From: Diphasiastrum complanatum
Lineage: Eukaryota > Streptophyta > Lycopodiopsida > Lycopodiales > Lycopodiaceae
NCBI GenBank assembly: GCA_029204225.1
Contig: CM055092.1
Coordinates: forward strand, 67,650,810-67,714,809
DNA: 64,000 nucleotides
Direction of reading: 5' to 3'
A program made the position numbers and the translations under genes. Each line of letters starts with the position of its first letter. Position 1 is the stretch's first letter. The notes under the pieces were generated by a model, which was given only the letters and a program-made list of their open reading frames with translations, was not told the origin of the DNA and made no database searches. Below are positions 1 through 13,930 of the stretch, in pieces.

Positions 1-1389
1 GCTCCTTGTCCATGAAAATACTCTTCATTTTGAATTTCCAAATGCTATAATTGAATACTCCATCCAATTTGCTGGCTTCTCCTAGCACGGATTCCCCTAA
101 TCCTACCATTTCGCCAAAAATTGCTTCTATAGCGCCTTAATGAGGCTTAATGAAAAGCTTATAGAGCAATTAGAACTTTTAAAAGTCAAGTTCAAGGTCT
201 GACCAAAAAAGTTTCAGGCCCTCCCGTCGCTCAATTTGGCCTAACACAGCAAATCCGGTGGAATTCTCCAATGCGGGATCAACAGCTACCTTGCCCCTGC
301 CAGTAGTAGTAGTAATGGTATGGGTTGCCTCTTGATGCACTTTCTCCTCGCGATACGGTGATCACTCTGTCTGATAGAAGTTGTACTTGCAGGGTACAAT
401 CCTTTTCTACCCTTAATTTGGAGGGATTTGGCTTTTGGACGACCTTTAACAGGTTAAGGTCCAAAAGTTAAGGATTTTTGAAAAAAAAATACATTATTTC
501 TTCACCTTGAGGTAAATCCCTCTTTATAACGAATTTGAACTTCAGGGCCTCTTTCAGTTTGAAAGTTTATTATGAAGTTGAATGGCATATTGCACTTCGG
601 ACCCCTTCAGATGAAGTGTGCAAATTTGCCTTGAGGATTCCATGGCTCTCTCCCTTTCTACGGGCGAGATCGACCTGTCAACAACCTTAGATTTGCTCTT
701 GCAGGGATCCAACGACTTGAAAATGATGGGCGCGCTAACACGCTATCCTGGAAGCGCAAAGCATCTTTTCACACATAGGTGAGATCTATCTTGGGTGCGC
801 GCGAGGCTGATCCATGGCCATCTCTTCTTCTTCCTTGTTCACGCTGTTTTCAGCTTTGGCTGCCCAATTTAGCTATCAATCAAACTCATTATTGGCTCCA
901 CGACCAGCCACGGCCATTGACAGACCAGATTGCCCTGCTAGGGCGCCTCTCTGTAGCTATTTACAGGTACAAAATCTGTTTAGAATTAAGAGAGATCTTC
1001 AATTTTTGTAGAGAAAAACCCTAGCTCAAGATTTTTGCAGCTTCCTTGAATGATTCCATACAAATCTCTGATATTCTGAGATAGAATTGGAGTCACTGTA
1101 GGTCGTGCTACTACTGACACTCAACTGATTCAAACAGTTTGAAAAACGGCTTGGTAACGAGTATAAACAAGCCAATTTCTTCCAAAAAAACCCGTTCTTC
1201 ACAAGAAAGCTCAACCTACAACCGCTTCACACCTCTACAAGCTTAACTTTGATGAGAACACAGAGAATTTGATCCTACTCAATCAAATTTTTCTCTCTTA
1301 TCAACCGAGTTGAATTATTGTCAGGTCAATCAGAGCTGTGTCTTCGAATTCTCCGGCTTCGAGCTAACATCGGATTGCTCCACTCCGAA
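1..1389. other. Unassigned DNA, probably interior of a minus-strand LTR element
   Basis: I see no convincing gene here. The stretch lies on the internal side of the minus-strand LTR and primer-binding site that end at about 1,390, so it is probably the leader or gag region of that element read on the minus strand. No zinc knuckle, protease or other retroelement motif is recognisable, and the short open frames have no recognisable domains. Confidence 0.3.
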
Positions 1390-1701
1390 GCATTAATACC
1401 ATGTCAAGGATCTTACTAAAAGTATAGTTAGCTATTTTCCAAGCAATCAACAGTCACATAGATAATCTATCTCTCAACCTCACAAAAAGACTAACAGCTA
1501 CATATATACAGTCTTATTTTGGGGGTACCGTTGCATGGTGTTCATATACACATTATGGGACAAGTGTCCTGACTCTACTGAGTATGTACCGTCAAACTAG
1601 CACACATGCGAACTGTTAGATAAGCAGTAAAAATCACACAGCTAAAACATTAAATAGTCATGGAACTGTAAGAGAAACTCGGGCTTACTTATTTTAATAG
1701 T
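1390..1701 (-). mobile_element. Copia-type LTR with primer-binding site, minus strand
   Basis: Read on the minus strand, this matches the LTR at 31,894-32,242 along most of its length. Shared landmarks are AATAAGTAAGC near the start, GACTGTATATATGTA in the middle and AGCTAACTATAC near the end. The LTR occupies about 1,402-1,701. It is followed at 1,390-1,401 (minus strand) by TGGTATTAATGC, a mutated form of the initiator tRNA-Met primer site TGGTATCAGAGC. It is therefore the 5' LTR of a minus-strand element whose body would run off the left of the window. No partner LTR is visible. Confidence 0.75.
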
Positions 1702-2410
1702 TTGAACACGATCTTGGCTGAGAACCTTCACCACTATCCTTTTGGTGATAGCTAACCTTCGCCAACTTGTAGGGAGGTTCTAAATGATGACTAGAGGGTT
1801 GGCGAGGGTTAGGTGAGAGTTCATCTTGGCAAGGGTAATTTGACTCTTTTGAGGGCTAGGGACCTTCGTCCGAGGACGTACAATAAACAGTAACCTTCAC
1901 CTACTTAATTGAGACTTTAGAACAATATTTTGCAACTATTATGAGCTCGGTGAAGGTTGATGATGCATAGGCAAGAGTTTGGAGAGGCTGGACTAAAATT
2001 TTTCTCTAAGATTTGAGAACCTTTGCTTGACCATGTATTCATTGTATTAACCTTCGCCAAGCTATCTGATGCTAAAAAACATGGAAAAGGTAGTTATTGG
2101 CAAACAAGCGAAGGTTGGCAACAAGGACTTTTTTCAGAATTTGATGTTAGCGAGTGTTGTTCTTGACTCTTTCTATTTTATGTATCTCTGAACTTTTGCT
2201 TAAGGTTGTACACTCCTAACTAACCTTCACCAACTTCAATAATGTCTTTTCAAGTCATAATAAATCTGGGCGAGGGTTCTTTGGAGAGATTGAGCAAAAT
2301 TGAAGTTCTAGACTTTTTTAACAAAGGATTTTTAATTTTTTTGGTTAATTTTTGGCAATTTTGACAAAATTGATTTTGACAAAATTGATGGGAATTAACT
2401 TCGCCCAAAC
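1700..2410. repeat. Scattered AACCTTCGCC boxes in both orientations
   Basis: A 10-12 bp word, consensus AACCTTCGCCAA, recurs about ten times. Direct copies lie near 1,723, 1,754, 1,892, 2,049, 2,222 and 2,396. Inverted copies (TTGGCGAAGGTT type) lie near 1,799, 1,949, 2,108 and 2,268. Spacing is irregular, so this is not a tandem satellite. Clustered short boxes in both orientations resemble subterminal repeats of a DNA transposon, but I found no terminal inverted repeat. Confidence 0.5.
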
Positions 2411-3720
2411 TACATTAGGATGTGCTCATGTGGCAGAATGTACTGCCAGTCACTGAGGGTTAGTTTGAATAGAGCAAGAAAATATCAGGTTTGGTAGTTG
2501 TTTTTTAGCTCTTCTTCTGGATAGATTGCCAAAACTACATGTATTTTATGAAATTTCTGGTTTTTTAAGATCTATGAAAGGGATATGGAACTTGGATCTG
2601 AAGTTCTCCACCTCTCAATCTCTCTCCACATATGGTACAAACAAAAATCAGGTAAAAGACAAATCTAACCACTAATCCATGCTACTCTACCCAACACGCC
2701 TTCATTCCACAAACAAAAATGACAAATACAAGAAGAATGCATGCAAGCTAACAAAGCAAGATATTGCTAATCTATTCCTTGGCAACGACACCAAAAATTT
2801 GCAGCGGCCTAAGTCACTTGTCATGCATAGAGTTTGTTCCCCAAGGAATAGTGCATCTCTTGTGAAGTTAGCTTACAAACCTCCCCTCTCCTAGTTAACC
2901 ACACCTAGATTAATTAATCAAGCAAACACAAATAGGCAAGGGAGGTCTCTTACATATTCTCCTCTCTCTCCTCTCCAAAGACACAAGAATATAGCAAAAA
3001 CAACTATATAGAAACAAAAAGAAAAAGCAAAGCAAGAGAAAACAGAGAGAAGAGAGAGTGAGATGCAATGATGTTCTCTTCATGTTGGAATTAGGACATT
3101 GTAAATGCAAATGGGCAAGGAGCGGAGCTTTTTGAGCCAACTATAGATTGGAGAGCTAATGGAGATCACACGTTTATGTGTGATGGTGGCAAACACTATG
3201 GTGAGTGGTTTGCAAGTGATCTAGACACTGATGGCAAGGACTTCACAGTGTATTCTTTGAGAGTACAGGTTTGGCAATACAACAGGGCCAATTTTGGCAT
3301 TGACATTAATGGAGTGATGACTACCATCAGGGGCACAAATGAGCTATCTACTAGGTATTATACATTTGGCTATTGCAAGAGTTTAGGCTTGGCACGAGTG
3401 TTGGAACCTATTTGGTTCAAATTCTCTAGTGGGATGATTAGGAGAAAGCCTAGAGGAAGTCACTTGGAGCCATATACTTCAGTATGATCAGTTTGAAAGA
3501 CATCGGTCTTATTATCTCGTGAGCGGCGACTCGGGGATGAGCTTGCATTCGCATGATGTTAGGAGGCACATAACCAGGGAGAAATCAAGCATATGCTAGG
3601 AGCTAGGAGTGGTAGGTGATGCTTTGGTGATCGGCTTGGATAATAGGATGGTAACCATGATTGGAGACATTAGGTGAGCTTATTGTCTGGATGACGATTC
3701 CATTGAGGTGCATGATAATT
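2410..3720. other. No recognised gene
   Basis: Only short open frames occur. One at 3,176-3,487 (+) could encode 103 residues starting at an ATG, but I recognise no domain. It ends shortly before the 3' region of an LTR element, so it may be a remnant of that element's interior. Confidence 0.3.
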
Positions 3721-3723
3721 TGT

Positions 3724-4282
3724 GGGTCAAACTTGGTGGTTTATTGGTGTGCTTGAGTATGAGTCAAGTACAAAGTAGTAGGACATGCATAACATCTTAT
3801 GGATACTTCAAACGTTGCTACAGATTATTGTTTTTCACTCTTATCACATTTCAGCTTAAGGGAGAGGATTAGAAATTAGTTTGTAACTTATTTACATTTT
3901 GTAAAAGGTCTAAATGTGATATTGTATTTATTGTATAGTTAAAATAGATTTACTATTTATCTAGTCTACTATGTCTTCAATAGTGATCGAAAAGTGACCC
4001 ATTATTGACATATCAATTGAGAGTACTTGTTCCATAGCTGGCTACATGGATTAGTCGAGTAGCAACACGCACGTAGAAAAATTGGTTGTATATTGTGTAT
4101 TTACAATATTTCCTATACTCGTGGGCATGTTTCAAGTTTATCGATCAAATTTGGTCATACTAGGTCCAATTCTAGTTTGGAAGGTGGCGGGCCAGTTTTA
4201 GGAAACCTATCAAGAACATGCAATTTGTGTGTTCCCTATATGTACAATTTTCTTTGTAATACAATTAACTTTTGTTTTGCGG
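3724..4282 (+). mobile_element. 3' end and LTR of an LTR-retrotransposon family, copy 1
   Basis: This segment matches 29,855-30,378 over more than 500 bases with interspersed substitutions. Both copies contain a purine-rich tract typical of a polypurine tract (AGCTTAAGGGAGAG, here about 3,853-3,866). A similar LTR follows, with shared words AAATGTGATATTGTA, GTGACCCAT and GGCTAC. Downstream of about 4,282 the copies diverge, which sets the LTR end. No 5' LTR partner was found, so this is a truncated 3' end. Confidence 0.6.
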
Positions 4283-4391
4283 GTTGTGATTTGCGTTAAT
4301 TTTTTTTTAGTGCCCTTTTGGCCAAGTTCTACCTTGGCCTTCTTGTTGAGTCCTTCACTCTTTTTTTTATTATTATTTTATCACACATTTT

Positions 4392-4666
4392 AGTTAGAAT
4401 TGAAGTAGAATCACTGTGTTACTGTACTGTGGATCCTATCAGTGGATAAGAATCAGTTGGCCTCGCCACGAGGCGAGTCGACGGGACACGCGTCCCATCA
4501 ATGGCAACCTGGGCCATGCATGGATTGCTTGAGTGAAGAACTATATGTGCAGTGTGTTTTCATTTTGAGAAATATAGTTGCTATGTGAGCTTGCTGTGGA
4601 GAGTGTTTTTTTGTCAGTGTTACTGTGTAGCATGATTTGTGTTCCTGTTCAAAGCAAATTGTAAGT
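4392..4666 (+). repeat. 5' LTR of the 4.4-9.8 kb Copia element
   Basis: This is 275 bp, collinear with 9,485-9,759 at a constant offset of 5,093. It contains a 14-bp near-palindrome GGGACACGCGTCCC at 4,483-4,496 that recurs in other LTR families in the window. It is followed directly by the tRNA-Met primer-binding site at 4,667-4,679. Confidence 0.92.
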
Positions 4667-4679
4667 TGGTATCAGAGCC

Positions 4680-5935
4680 ATACAGGGAGTGTACACAATA
4701 CAGTGTCGCCATTGAAGAGAGCTTCGGGAGAACAATAGTCTTTTGAGAGTTCGGGGTTTACGACGGGTTGGAGATAGAAAGTGAAGCATTGGTGTACAAC
4801 TTCTAACATATAGAAGCTTGTTAAGCTTGAGACAATGTGAGATTTTAGTTACAGGACTTGTCAGCTGCATCTAAAGAGCGAAATTCTGAAAATTCCGTAA
4901 AGAGACCGCTTGGCATTTGTAGTCGGTGTGCATCCAAACGGACACCAATTTGCGAAGCAATTGAAGCAATGGATTCCCAGAAGTAGGGCGACCTCAGAAC
5001 AAGAGACCTTGCATGTTGAAGAACTATACAAAGGTTGCTAAGTGCCAAGAAGGTAGCAGAAATCCTGGCCTAGGATTTTGTGGCAAAAAGCAGTGGTTCT
5101 TGAGCCGTAGGAGAGTATTTTGCAAGAAGTAAAAGGCTGCAGTTAGGCGCCCTAGCAGCATGAACTAGCAGTACCGTAGAGGGCCATGTGGAGGAGAGGG
5201 CACAGTGAATGTGGAGCAAGGCGGCCATCTCCAAACCCCCATAGCCAAAGGAGAGGAAGCTCATGGAGGAGTTCGGGCACCCAGTTAAGGCAAGAGCTTA
5301 GTGTCATTTGGTGTCTAGCGACTGCAGGATGAGCCATCGATGCACAGGAGAAGGCAAGACCTTTGGATTTGAACTCACCTCGATCAACGATGGAAATCGC
5401 TTTCAATAAGGGCCGTCAGATGGAGATGAACCACTGGATGGGCTTTGAAAGGGTCCGAAGGGTATGAAGTGCATCTGGCCATGCAACTTCATTAGAAATT
5501 TTCAAGTTGAAATTGGAGTTGGGTTTCAAGTTTATGAAAGGTGAAGTTTCTTCACTCTTAAGACACAATTCAAAAACTAGCAAAATCCTTTTTTTGGGTC
5601 CTTTGTCCATTTTGACCCAAATGAAAGACTACAACCTCCAAACAAAGGGCACCCAGACTGTACCTGCAAGTATGATACCGCAAAATAGAGTGATTGTAGC
5701 GGAGAAAGTGTTTGGAGCATGCCAAAAGTGATTTCACCATTCCATTGGACACGTAGTTGGGAGTTGGTGACAAAGTGTATTTCGGAAGGTGACGCCGATT
5801 TGGCTTTTAATTTGGTGGAAAAGCAGTGGGTGGCCTGGTAAGGAAAAAATAGCAGGTCATTATTTTCAACTTCTGACATCACAGTTGGCCTCGACATACA
5901 ATTTATAGCCTACGGTTGAAGTTTCAGACAGTTTT
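4680..5935 (+). other. Leader and unrecognisable gag N-terminus of the Copia element
   Basis: This lies between the primer site and the first recognisable coding motif (the gag zinc knuckle near 6,040). It should hold the leader and the N-terminal gag. Every frame is broken and I could not see the usual gag motifs, so this part is either heavily mutated or rearranged. Confidence 0.4.
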
Positions 5936-5939
5936 GGGA

Positions 5940-8900
5940 TGGCAAAGGCAAAGGCAAGGGCAAGAAGAAGTCTAAGCAGCAATTTACCAAGACTCAGGAG
6001 GATGAGGGATCTTCCAGCAAGAGCAAGAAGAAGGGCAAATGCTTCCATTGCGGCAAAAAGGGCCATTGGAAGAGCGAATGTCGGAAATTCTTGGCGGAAT
6101 TAGGTAAGGGAAAACCAAAGTAAGTAGGTAACCTTGTCGATGAGGGTGAGATTGATGACTCTAGTATCTTCATATCAGCATTGTCATCTAATCAAGATGA
6201 TCAAGTGTGGTACATTGACTCAGGAGCCACAAGACATATGACAGGTAACAAGGATCGGTCAGTAGCTTAAAAGTGTTGGATAATCGAATGTCCATTTCAC
6301 AAGAAAATGGGGACGTGTGCAAGATCAAGGGGATAGCACCGTTTCAATCCAACTACCTAACGACAAATGCAGGATGATCAGGGAGGTACTTTACGTACCA
6401 AGTTTGAAGAAAAATCTATTTTCTGTTGGTGTCATTATTGATCAAAAGTTGAAAGTAGAATTTGCCCATGATCATTGCTTTGTGAAGGATGTGAACCAAA
6501 AGTTCAAAGTCATTGCAGATGGTATAAGGGTGCTTAACACTAAATTATACAGGTTGAATGCTACAATTAGGGGGCAACATGGACTTATCTTGTCCATTCC
6601 ATCGCAAACTGAACTGTGGCATAAAAGGCCTGGTCATTTGAACCTAGGAAGCCTCAGTTTGATGAGGAAACTGGAAATGGTGAGAGGATTTTCTATGATA
6701 AAATACCACTTGAAGTTGATGTGCGAATCATGTTTGTATGGGAAGCAACATCGAGAGAAGTTCAATAAAGGTGGAGTTGCAAGGGCAAAGAACATCCTGG
6801 ATTTGATCCACACAGACCTGTGCGGGCCTATGAGGACTAAGTCCTTAGGTAAAGCTATTTTATGGATTTCATTGATGATATGTCACGTAAGATGTGGATT
6901 TACTTCTTGAAGAAGAAATCGGATGCGTTTGACACTTTCAAGAGCTTCAAAGCGTTGGTCGAAAATCAGACAAGTAGGAAGATCAAAGTTTTAAGATCAG
7001 ATAGTGGAGGTGAGTATAAATCTAACGACTTCAATGATCTGTGTGATCAATGTGGGATCAAAAGACAATTTACACAAGCTCATAGTCCTGCACTCAATGG
7101 TGTGGCTGAGCACAAGAATCGTACGATTTGGAAAGTGTCAGATCTATGCTAGCTGAGATGAAACCGAAAGGATTTTTGGTCAGAAGCATGCAGCATGACA
7201 ATCTATCTTCAAAGTAGAAGTCCTAGCATTGCCATACCAAAGATAACACCTGAGGAGGCATTCACAAAGAAGAAGCCAAAGGTAAACCACTTGCGAATCT
7301 TTGGATGTAAAGCCTTTGTACACATTCCTAAGGAAGAGAGACATAAGCTTGATGTGAATGCTATCAAGTGTATATTCCTAGGATATGATGATCATGTGAA
7401 GGGCTATAGATGTTTTGATCCAGTTGAGAACAAAACACATCTCAGCCATGACGTTATCTTTGATGACTCTAAGATGTATGAAGACGAGGATGCTGAGAAG
7501 ACGAACACATCCAGTGGGAAAGATGGTACATTGAGGATACCTCTTGATGATGATCCATTTATTGACTTTCCAAGTGATGGACACGAGGATACACCTCAAG
7601 ATACTACTACTCAACCTCAAGAGACAGGTTGGAGAGGTAGAGACAAACCCTTTGGTGCAAGAAGGATTGAAGTTGTAGGTGATAAATGCAAGGAGAAAGA
7701 TGTACCGTGGGATACATTTTCACCACGAAGCTGATCACCTGATAGGAAACTCCCTAAGTGGTTGAGAGATTGTTGGAGAGCCACGACATGGACTTTCCGA
7801 GATCATCTAGCCAAGGAGAGCTACGAAGATCAATAAGAGAGAAGAAACAACCTGAAAGGTATGAAACAAATCATGCTCTCTTATCTAGCATTATTCAAAG
7901 CAAAGAACCTTTGACTTATGTTGAAGCGAAGGATGATGACATTTGGGTCAAGGCCATGGGAGAGGAGATGGAGTCAATTGTTAAGCATAACACATGGGAC
8001 TTAGTGGAACCACCAGTTGGCAAGAAATCCATTGGTTGTAAATGGGTATACAGGACTAGAGGTACCATGCAGATGGAAGTATAGCAAAGCACAAAGCTAG
8101 ATTGGTGATCAATTTGCACAAAGTAAAGGGATCGACTATGAGGAGACCTTTGGGCCAGTATAAGTGGAATACTCTACATCTACTTGTTGCTTTAGCTTCA
8201 CATTTTGGTTGGCCTTTGCATCACATGGATGTAAAATCTGCTTTTCTAAATGGTAAGTTAGAAGAAGAGGTGTTCATGAATCAACTTGAAGGCTTTGCAG
8301 TGACAGACATGAGAATAAGGTATGTCGCTTGAAGAAAGCACTTTATGGTCTTAAACAGGCACCACGTGAATGGTTCAGTAGGATGGATGCCTACTTTTTT
8401 TTTAAGGAGATGGTGAGAACACATTTCGATCCAAATCTTTATGTCTTGTGCTTTGATGGTATGGTTGCTTTTGATTGCTCTTTATGTTGATGACTTGATT
8501 ATCATGGGAAATAATCAAGAGATGATAGACATGATCAAGAAAGACCTCGTAGAACAATTCGAGATGAAAGATCTCAGCCTAATGCATTCTTGCCTTGGAG
8601 TGGAGGTGTGGCAAAAAGGACACAAAGTGGGTTTAACACAGGTGAAGTATGTCAGAGAGTTGATGCACAGGTTCAGGTTGCAGGATTGCAAGCCAGTGAA
8701 CACTCCTATTGAACTAGGTAAAAAGCTTTCTAAGCTTGATGAGTCACAGCCATTTGATGCTACATTGTATAGGCAGTTAGTAGGGAGCTTGATTTACCTG
8801 AGACCAGATATATGCTATGTTGTTGGTATTGTAAGTCAGTTTATTGCAGCACCTACGGAAACACATTGGAAGGCAGCTAAGCGCATTTTGCGTTATGTCA

Positions 8901-9415
8901 AAGGCACTTCAGATTATGGCTTGGTTTACAAGAAGCATGAGGTTTTACCTGACTTATGTGGCTATGTGGATCCGGATTGGGGAGGTGACTATGATGATCA
9001 TAGATTCACCACAGGGTATGTATTACAGCTTTGTGGCAGTTGTTTTTTCTGGTCTAGTAAAAAGCAAAGTACAGTTGCTTTATCCACCATAGAAGCAGAG
9101 TATAAGGCAATGTGTGGTGCGGCACATGAAGCTATATGGTTGAGGCAAATCTTGGATGAAGTTGGCATGAAACATGAAAATCCCACAACTATACATAGCG
9201 ACAGTGAGAGTGGCATTCAGCTAGCAAAGAATCCAGTGTTCCATGTGAGAACCAAACACATTCAGATTTAGTATCACTTTATATGTGAGAGGCTGTTGAG
9301 TCATGAAATTCATGTTGTTCATTGTAGTATGGAAGAACAACTAGCTGATATTTTCACTAAGCCACTTGTTAGAGAAAAGTTTGATAAATTTAGATCAAAG
9401 ACTTTTTGTACTTAA
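5940..9415 (+). pseudogene. Broken Copia gag-pol polyprotein
   Basis: Pieces appear in the canonical order. A CCHC zinc knuckle (CFHCGKKGHWKSEC) lies at about 6,040-6,081. The protease motif WYIDSGATRHMTG lies near 6,208. The GAG-pre-integrase motif HKRPGHLNLGSL lies near 6,620. An integrase core with LRSDSGGEYKS follows near 6,990, and then SPALNGVAEHKNRT. The RT includes KSIGCKWVYRT near 8,025, HMDVKSAFLNG near 8,223 and YVDDLIIMGN near 8,483. The RNase H includes ALSTIEAEYKAM near 9,080. The frame is interrupted by stops (for example at 6,121 and 9,270) and several frameshifts, so it cannot make a polyprotein. It belongs to the same broad family as the fragment at 19.3-21.1 kb. Confidence 0.92.
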
Positions 9416-9484
9416 AGTTTGTTGACTTTAAAGCTATGTATATGATTGTATAAAAAAAAAGGTAGACTTTACTTCAAGGGAGAG

Positions 9485-9759
9485 AGTTAGAATTAAAGTA
9501 GAATCATTGTGTTACTGTACTGTGGATCCTATCAGTGGATAAGGATTAGTTGGCCTTGCCACGAGGTGAGTCGATGGGACATGCATCCCGTCAATGGGAA
9601 CCTGGGCCATGCATGGGTTGCCTGAGTGAAGAACTATATGTACAGTGTATTTCCATTTTGAGAAATACAGTTGCTATGTGAGCTTGCTGTGGAGAGTGTT
9701 TTTTTGTCAGTGTTACTGTGTAGCATGATCTGTGTTCCTGTTCGAAGCAAATTCTAAGT
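9485..9759 (+). repeat. 3' LTR of the 4.4-9.8 kb Copia element
   Basis: This 275-bp LTR pairs with 4,392-4,666. It is preceded by a purine-rich tract (CAAGGGAGAG) and followed by the ATTTT target duplication. Its GGGACATGCATCCC box at 9,576-9,589 differs from the 5' copy by two transitions. Confidence 0.92.
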
Positions 9760-9764
9760 ATTTT

Positions 9765-11433
<1,669 letters not shown>

Positions 11434-11682
11434 CAAATATCCTAATTTTAGTACAAAAACTTGTGTACATAGATGCACACATTAAACATAGAACTAGTAA
11501 CGCATCTATTATAAGTTACACTATACAAAAGTATAAGTTTGCACATCTTTATAAGCTACATGTGCTTGTTCGTAGTTAGTAATATTTATACTATCTCTTA
11601 ATCTAACTTATAGCATGATTATGTGACACACAACGGTCTATGTTTTAGTCCAATTGTTCATTTGAATTCCTTAAAAAACAAA

Positions 11683-11751
<69 letters not shown>
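11683..11751. repeat. Compound (CT)n(AT)n microsatellite
   Basis: About 11 CT units (11,683-11,704) run directly into about 23 TA units (to 11,751). Confidence 0.95.
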
Positions 11752-11753
<2 letters not shown>

Positions 11754-11978
11754 CTATAAACATTTAGTTTTCAATCTATTGATTTTTTACATTGTTTTTT
11801 TGTCATTTCTATTATCACAAAATAATAATAAAAAAGGCCACTTGGAGCATAACCATCATAATCGCTTGAATCCATTCACTCTTCTCCTCTCAAAGCCATG
11901 CCAACCAAGATTGTAGAATTATTCAAGCTTGGTTTTTTTGAATAAAATAATAATTAAGTAAACTAGAAGAACTGATAG

Positions 11979-12272
11979 TATGGGCTAAAAGCATGGTTTG
12001 GTGGTATAACATGGATTGTCAAGGACACTACATATTTGGGTAGAAATGCACACCAAAAAGGTTCAACAAAGATAGAGTAAGTCCACCACTTACCCCCAAA
12101 TACTCCAAGAGGGTAGGCCCATCATTACGAGGGATGCCTTCATTGCATTAACTCGTGGGTAGCATCTATCAAGCTCCCTCCCAAATCCCCAAAAAGTGAA
12201 ATGTAGTACCAAAATGTACAATGAAAAAATGGGCTTTTTTTTTGTACCACCAAACCATGCTTTTAGCCTATA
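11979..12272. mobile_element. MITE-like element with about 27-bp terminal inverted repeats
   Basis: GGCTAAAAGCATGGTTTGG begins near 11,983, and its inverse complement (CCAAACCATGCTTTTAGCC) ends near 12,268. The inverted match extends to about 27 bp with one or two mismatches. The inner 240 bp are non-coding. The outermost bases suggest a TA target duplication, as in Tc1/mariner- or PIF/Harbinger-type MITEs, but the local sequence is too AT-rich to be sure. Confidence 0.8.
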
Positions 12273-12501
12273 TTACAAGTTTGCAATTCGTTGATTTTGA
12301 CATTAGAAATAATTATGAGCTTTATGCAAATATTGTGAGCATTTATTCAATGTTGCATGAGAGATGTTGACTTCCACACCTCAATGAAGTAGATCTGCAG
12401 TGATGTGAAGCATGTTGAAGCTTGATTGTCTAAGCAAAACTGCCCAAAAGTAGAAGAAAAAGAACCACACTAAGACATAGGCAAAATTTAATGAGGAACC
12501 T

Positions 12502-12888
12502 TTGCTACACTTGGTTAACCGACCTTGTACGACATGCGGTATCAGCCGATTATTACTACAATTACAAGAGTTTGAATTTTGGATAGTGGTTAGGATTGGT
12601 AATAAACATTATTTGGCCGACCATTTATCTAGATTGACAACCCATAAGGAGGAAGTAGGAGTAGATGATGAGCTTTCCGATGCTCACATTTTTTGTGCCG
12701 ATGTGGTTTTGGAGTGCGCTATTGATATTGTAGAATACCTTATGAGGGGAAGACTCGACCCATCACTTGATGGGACAAGGAAAATAGCAAAACGTGAACA
12801 AAGAAGAGAGCAGAAATATTGTGGAACAGCTCTTCGGTTACAATTAGCTGCTAGATGCAAAAACAATTTAATAGAAATCTTATGCTAA
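12502..12888 (+). pseudogene. Ty3/Gypsy RNase H / post-RNase H fragment
   Basis: An open frame of 128 codons carries LQEFEFWIVVRIGNKHYLADHLSRL. This corresponds to the end of Gypsy RNase H, where the family usually has LLLLQEFDFEI...NVVADALSRL. It is preceded by HLVNRPCTT, also typical. The Gypsy similarity fades after about 12,700. No RT or integrase is attached, so this is an isolated scrap. Confidence 0.7.
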
Positions 12889-12899
12889 ATATAATCACA

Positions 12900-13620
12900 G
12901 CTTTAAGTGTTCTTATTGCCCAACAACATCGTAAAAATTAATTCATACTCACAAAAACAAGTATACAGTCCACCGAAGAGATTAGAAATGGTTTGTGTAT
13001 GGTATTACTGAAAAATGGATTCAATGTGAAGTTTGGTTCTAAAATAGATGGAAAGAGCAGTATGATATCGCGAGTTCCTCAAGCATCAAAGACAGCCATC
13101 GTCTGATTAGAAGCGGAGGAATCGTAGGGGTCTATATTCTGATCAGAGTGAGTAAACAAGCGCGATCAAACAACGATAAAGTGTCTTCAATCACAACAAG
13201 CATTCATCTACGTTATACACATAAAGAAAAGCGTGTTGCTGCTATATTACACTGAAGCACAATAAAACAACAATTACAACAAAAAATGGTGGCGTAACTA
13301 GGAGGCTCAAATAATACGTCTCATGGACGGAGCATCGAGTAGAGTGTATCTAGATGATCCATTTATAGAATTCATCCATGTATTAATTACAATAAATATT
13401 TGTCACCTAATTAGGTAAGTCATTTTACTTGGAAGTATTTGGCTTGTGTGACAACTATACATGGTATATATGGTCAACGAATCAGAGAATGTTGATGCGG
13501 ACGAGGACATCGCAAATTCTCTCACTTCACTTTTAGGGGAATGTAGCAAAAATAGTAATAATTCTTCCTCATAGAACACGATGAAAGTTTGAATAAATCA
13601 AACTAACATCAGTGTCTTCA
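12900..13620. other. No recognised gene
   Basis: AT-rich DNA. If the primer site at 13,624 is real, this would be the interior of a minus-strand LTR element, but I see no coding motif. Confidence 0.3.
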
Positions 13621-13623
13621 ATC

Positions 13624-13930
13624 GGGTCTGATAGCAATGCAACAACATTTCGGTACAATACTTATTAGTTCTCTCAAACTTGTGGAGGAGGCCTCTATGT
13701 ATACCCACGAGCTGGTGAATCCAACTTTACAATACTTTGGATTCCACCACTTACAACTGAGTGAACCTCAATCTATAAGAATTTGAGATCCACCTCTTAC
13801 TTGATAATAGGAGGCAAGAATAGGAGGTCAAATACTTTTAAAAGGAATCAGAGGATCCTAGAGATAATATTCTATAGCTTTTGGAGAGTATTTATATTGT
13901 AGGAACTCACCCATCTCCTCAATGTATTTT
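13624..13930 (-). mobile_element. Candidate minus-strand LTR with primer-binding site
   Basis: The minus strand at 13,624-13,637 reads TTGCTATCAGACCC. This is close to the tRNA-Met primer-binding consensus (TTGGTATCAGAGCC), with a preceding ...GTTGCA that would be a canonical CA end of an LTR. The LTR would extend upwards from 13,638. Its far end is not defined and no partner copy is present. Confidence 0.35.

Larger units (their letters stand above)
4387..9764 (+). mobile_element. Full-length but decayed Ty1/Copia retrotransposon
   Basis: The element runs from 4,392 to 9,759 (5.37 kb) and is flanked by 5-bp target duplications ATTTT at 4,387-4,391 and 9,760-9,764. The two 275-bp LTRs align without gaps and differ at about 20 positions (about 7%), nearly all transitions. 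That is the pattern of an old, methylated insertion. A primer-binding site TGGTATCAGAGCC follows the 5' LTR at 4,667, and a purine tract ends just before the 3' LTR at 9,484. The order protease, integrase, RT, RNase H is Copia. The LTR ends are not the usual TG...CA, probably because of mutation. Confidence 0.92.

Noticed and set aside
3176-3487. 103-residue plus-strand frame
   Set aside because: It begins with an ATG and is fairly long, but no domain is visible and it lies in probable LTR-element interior. It is mentioned only within the gene-free stretch.
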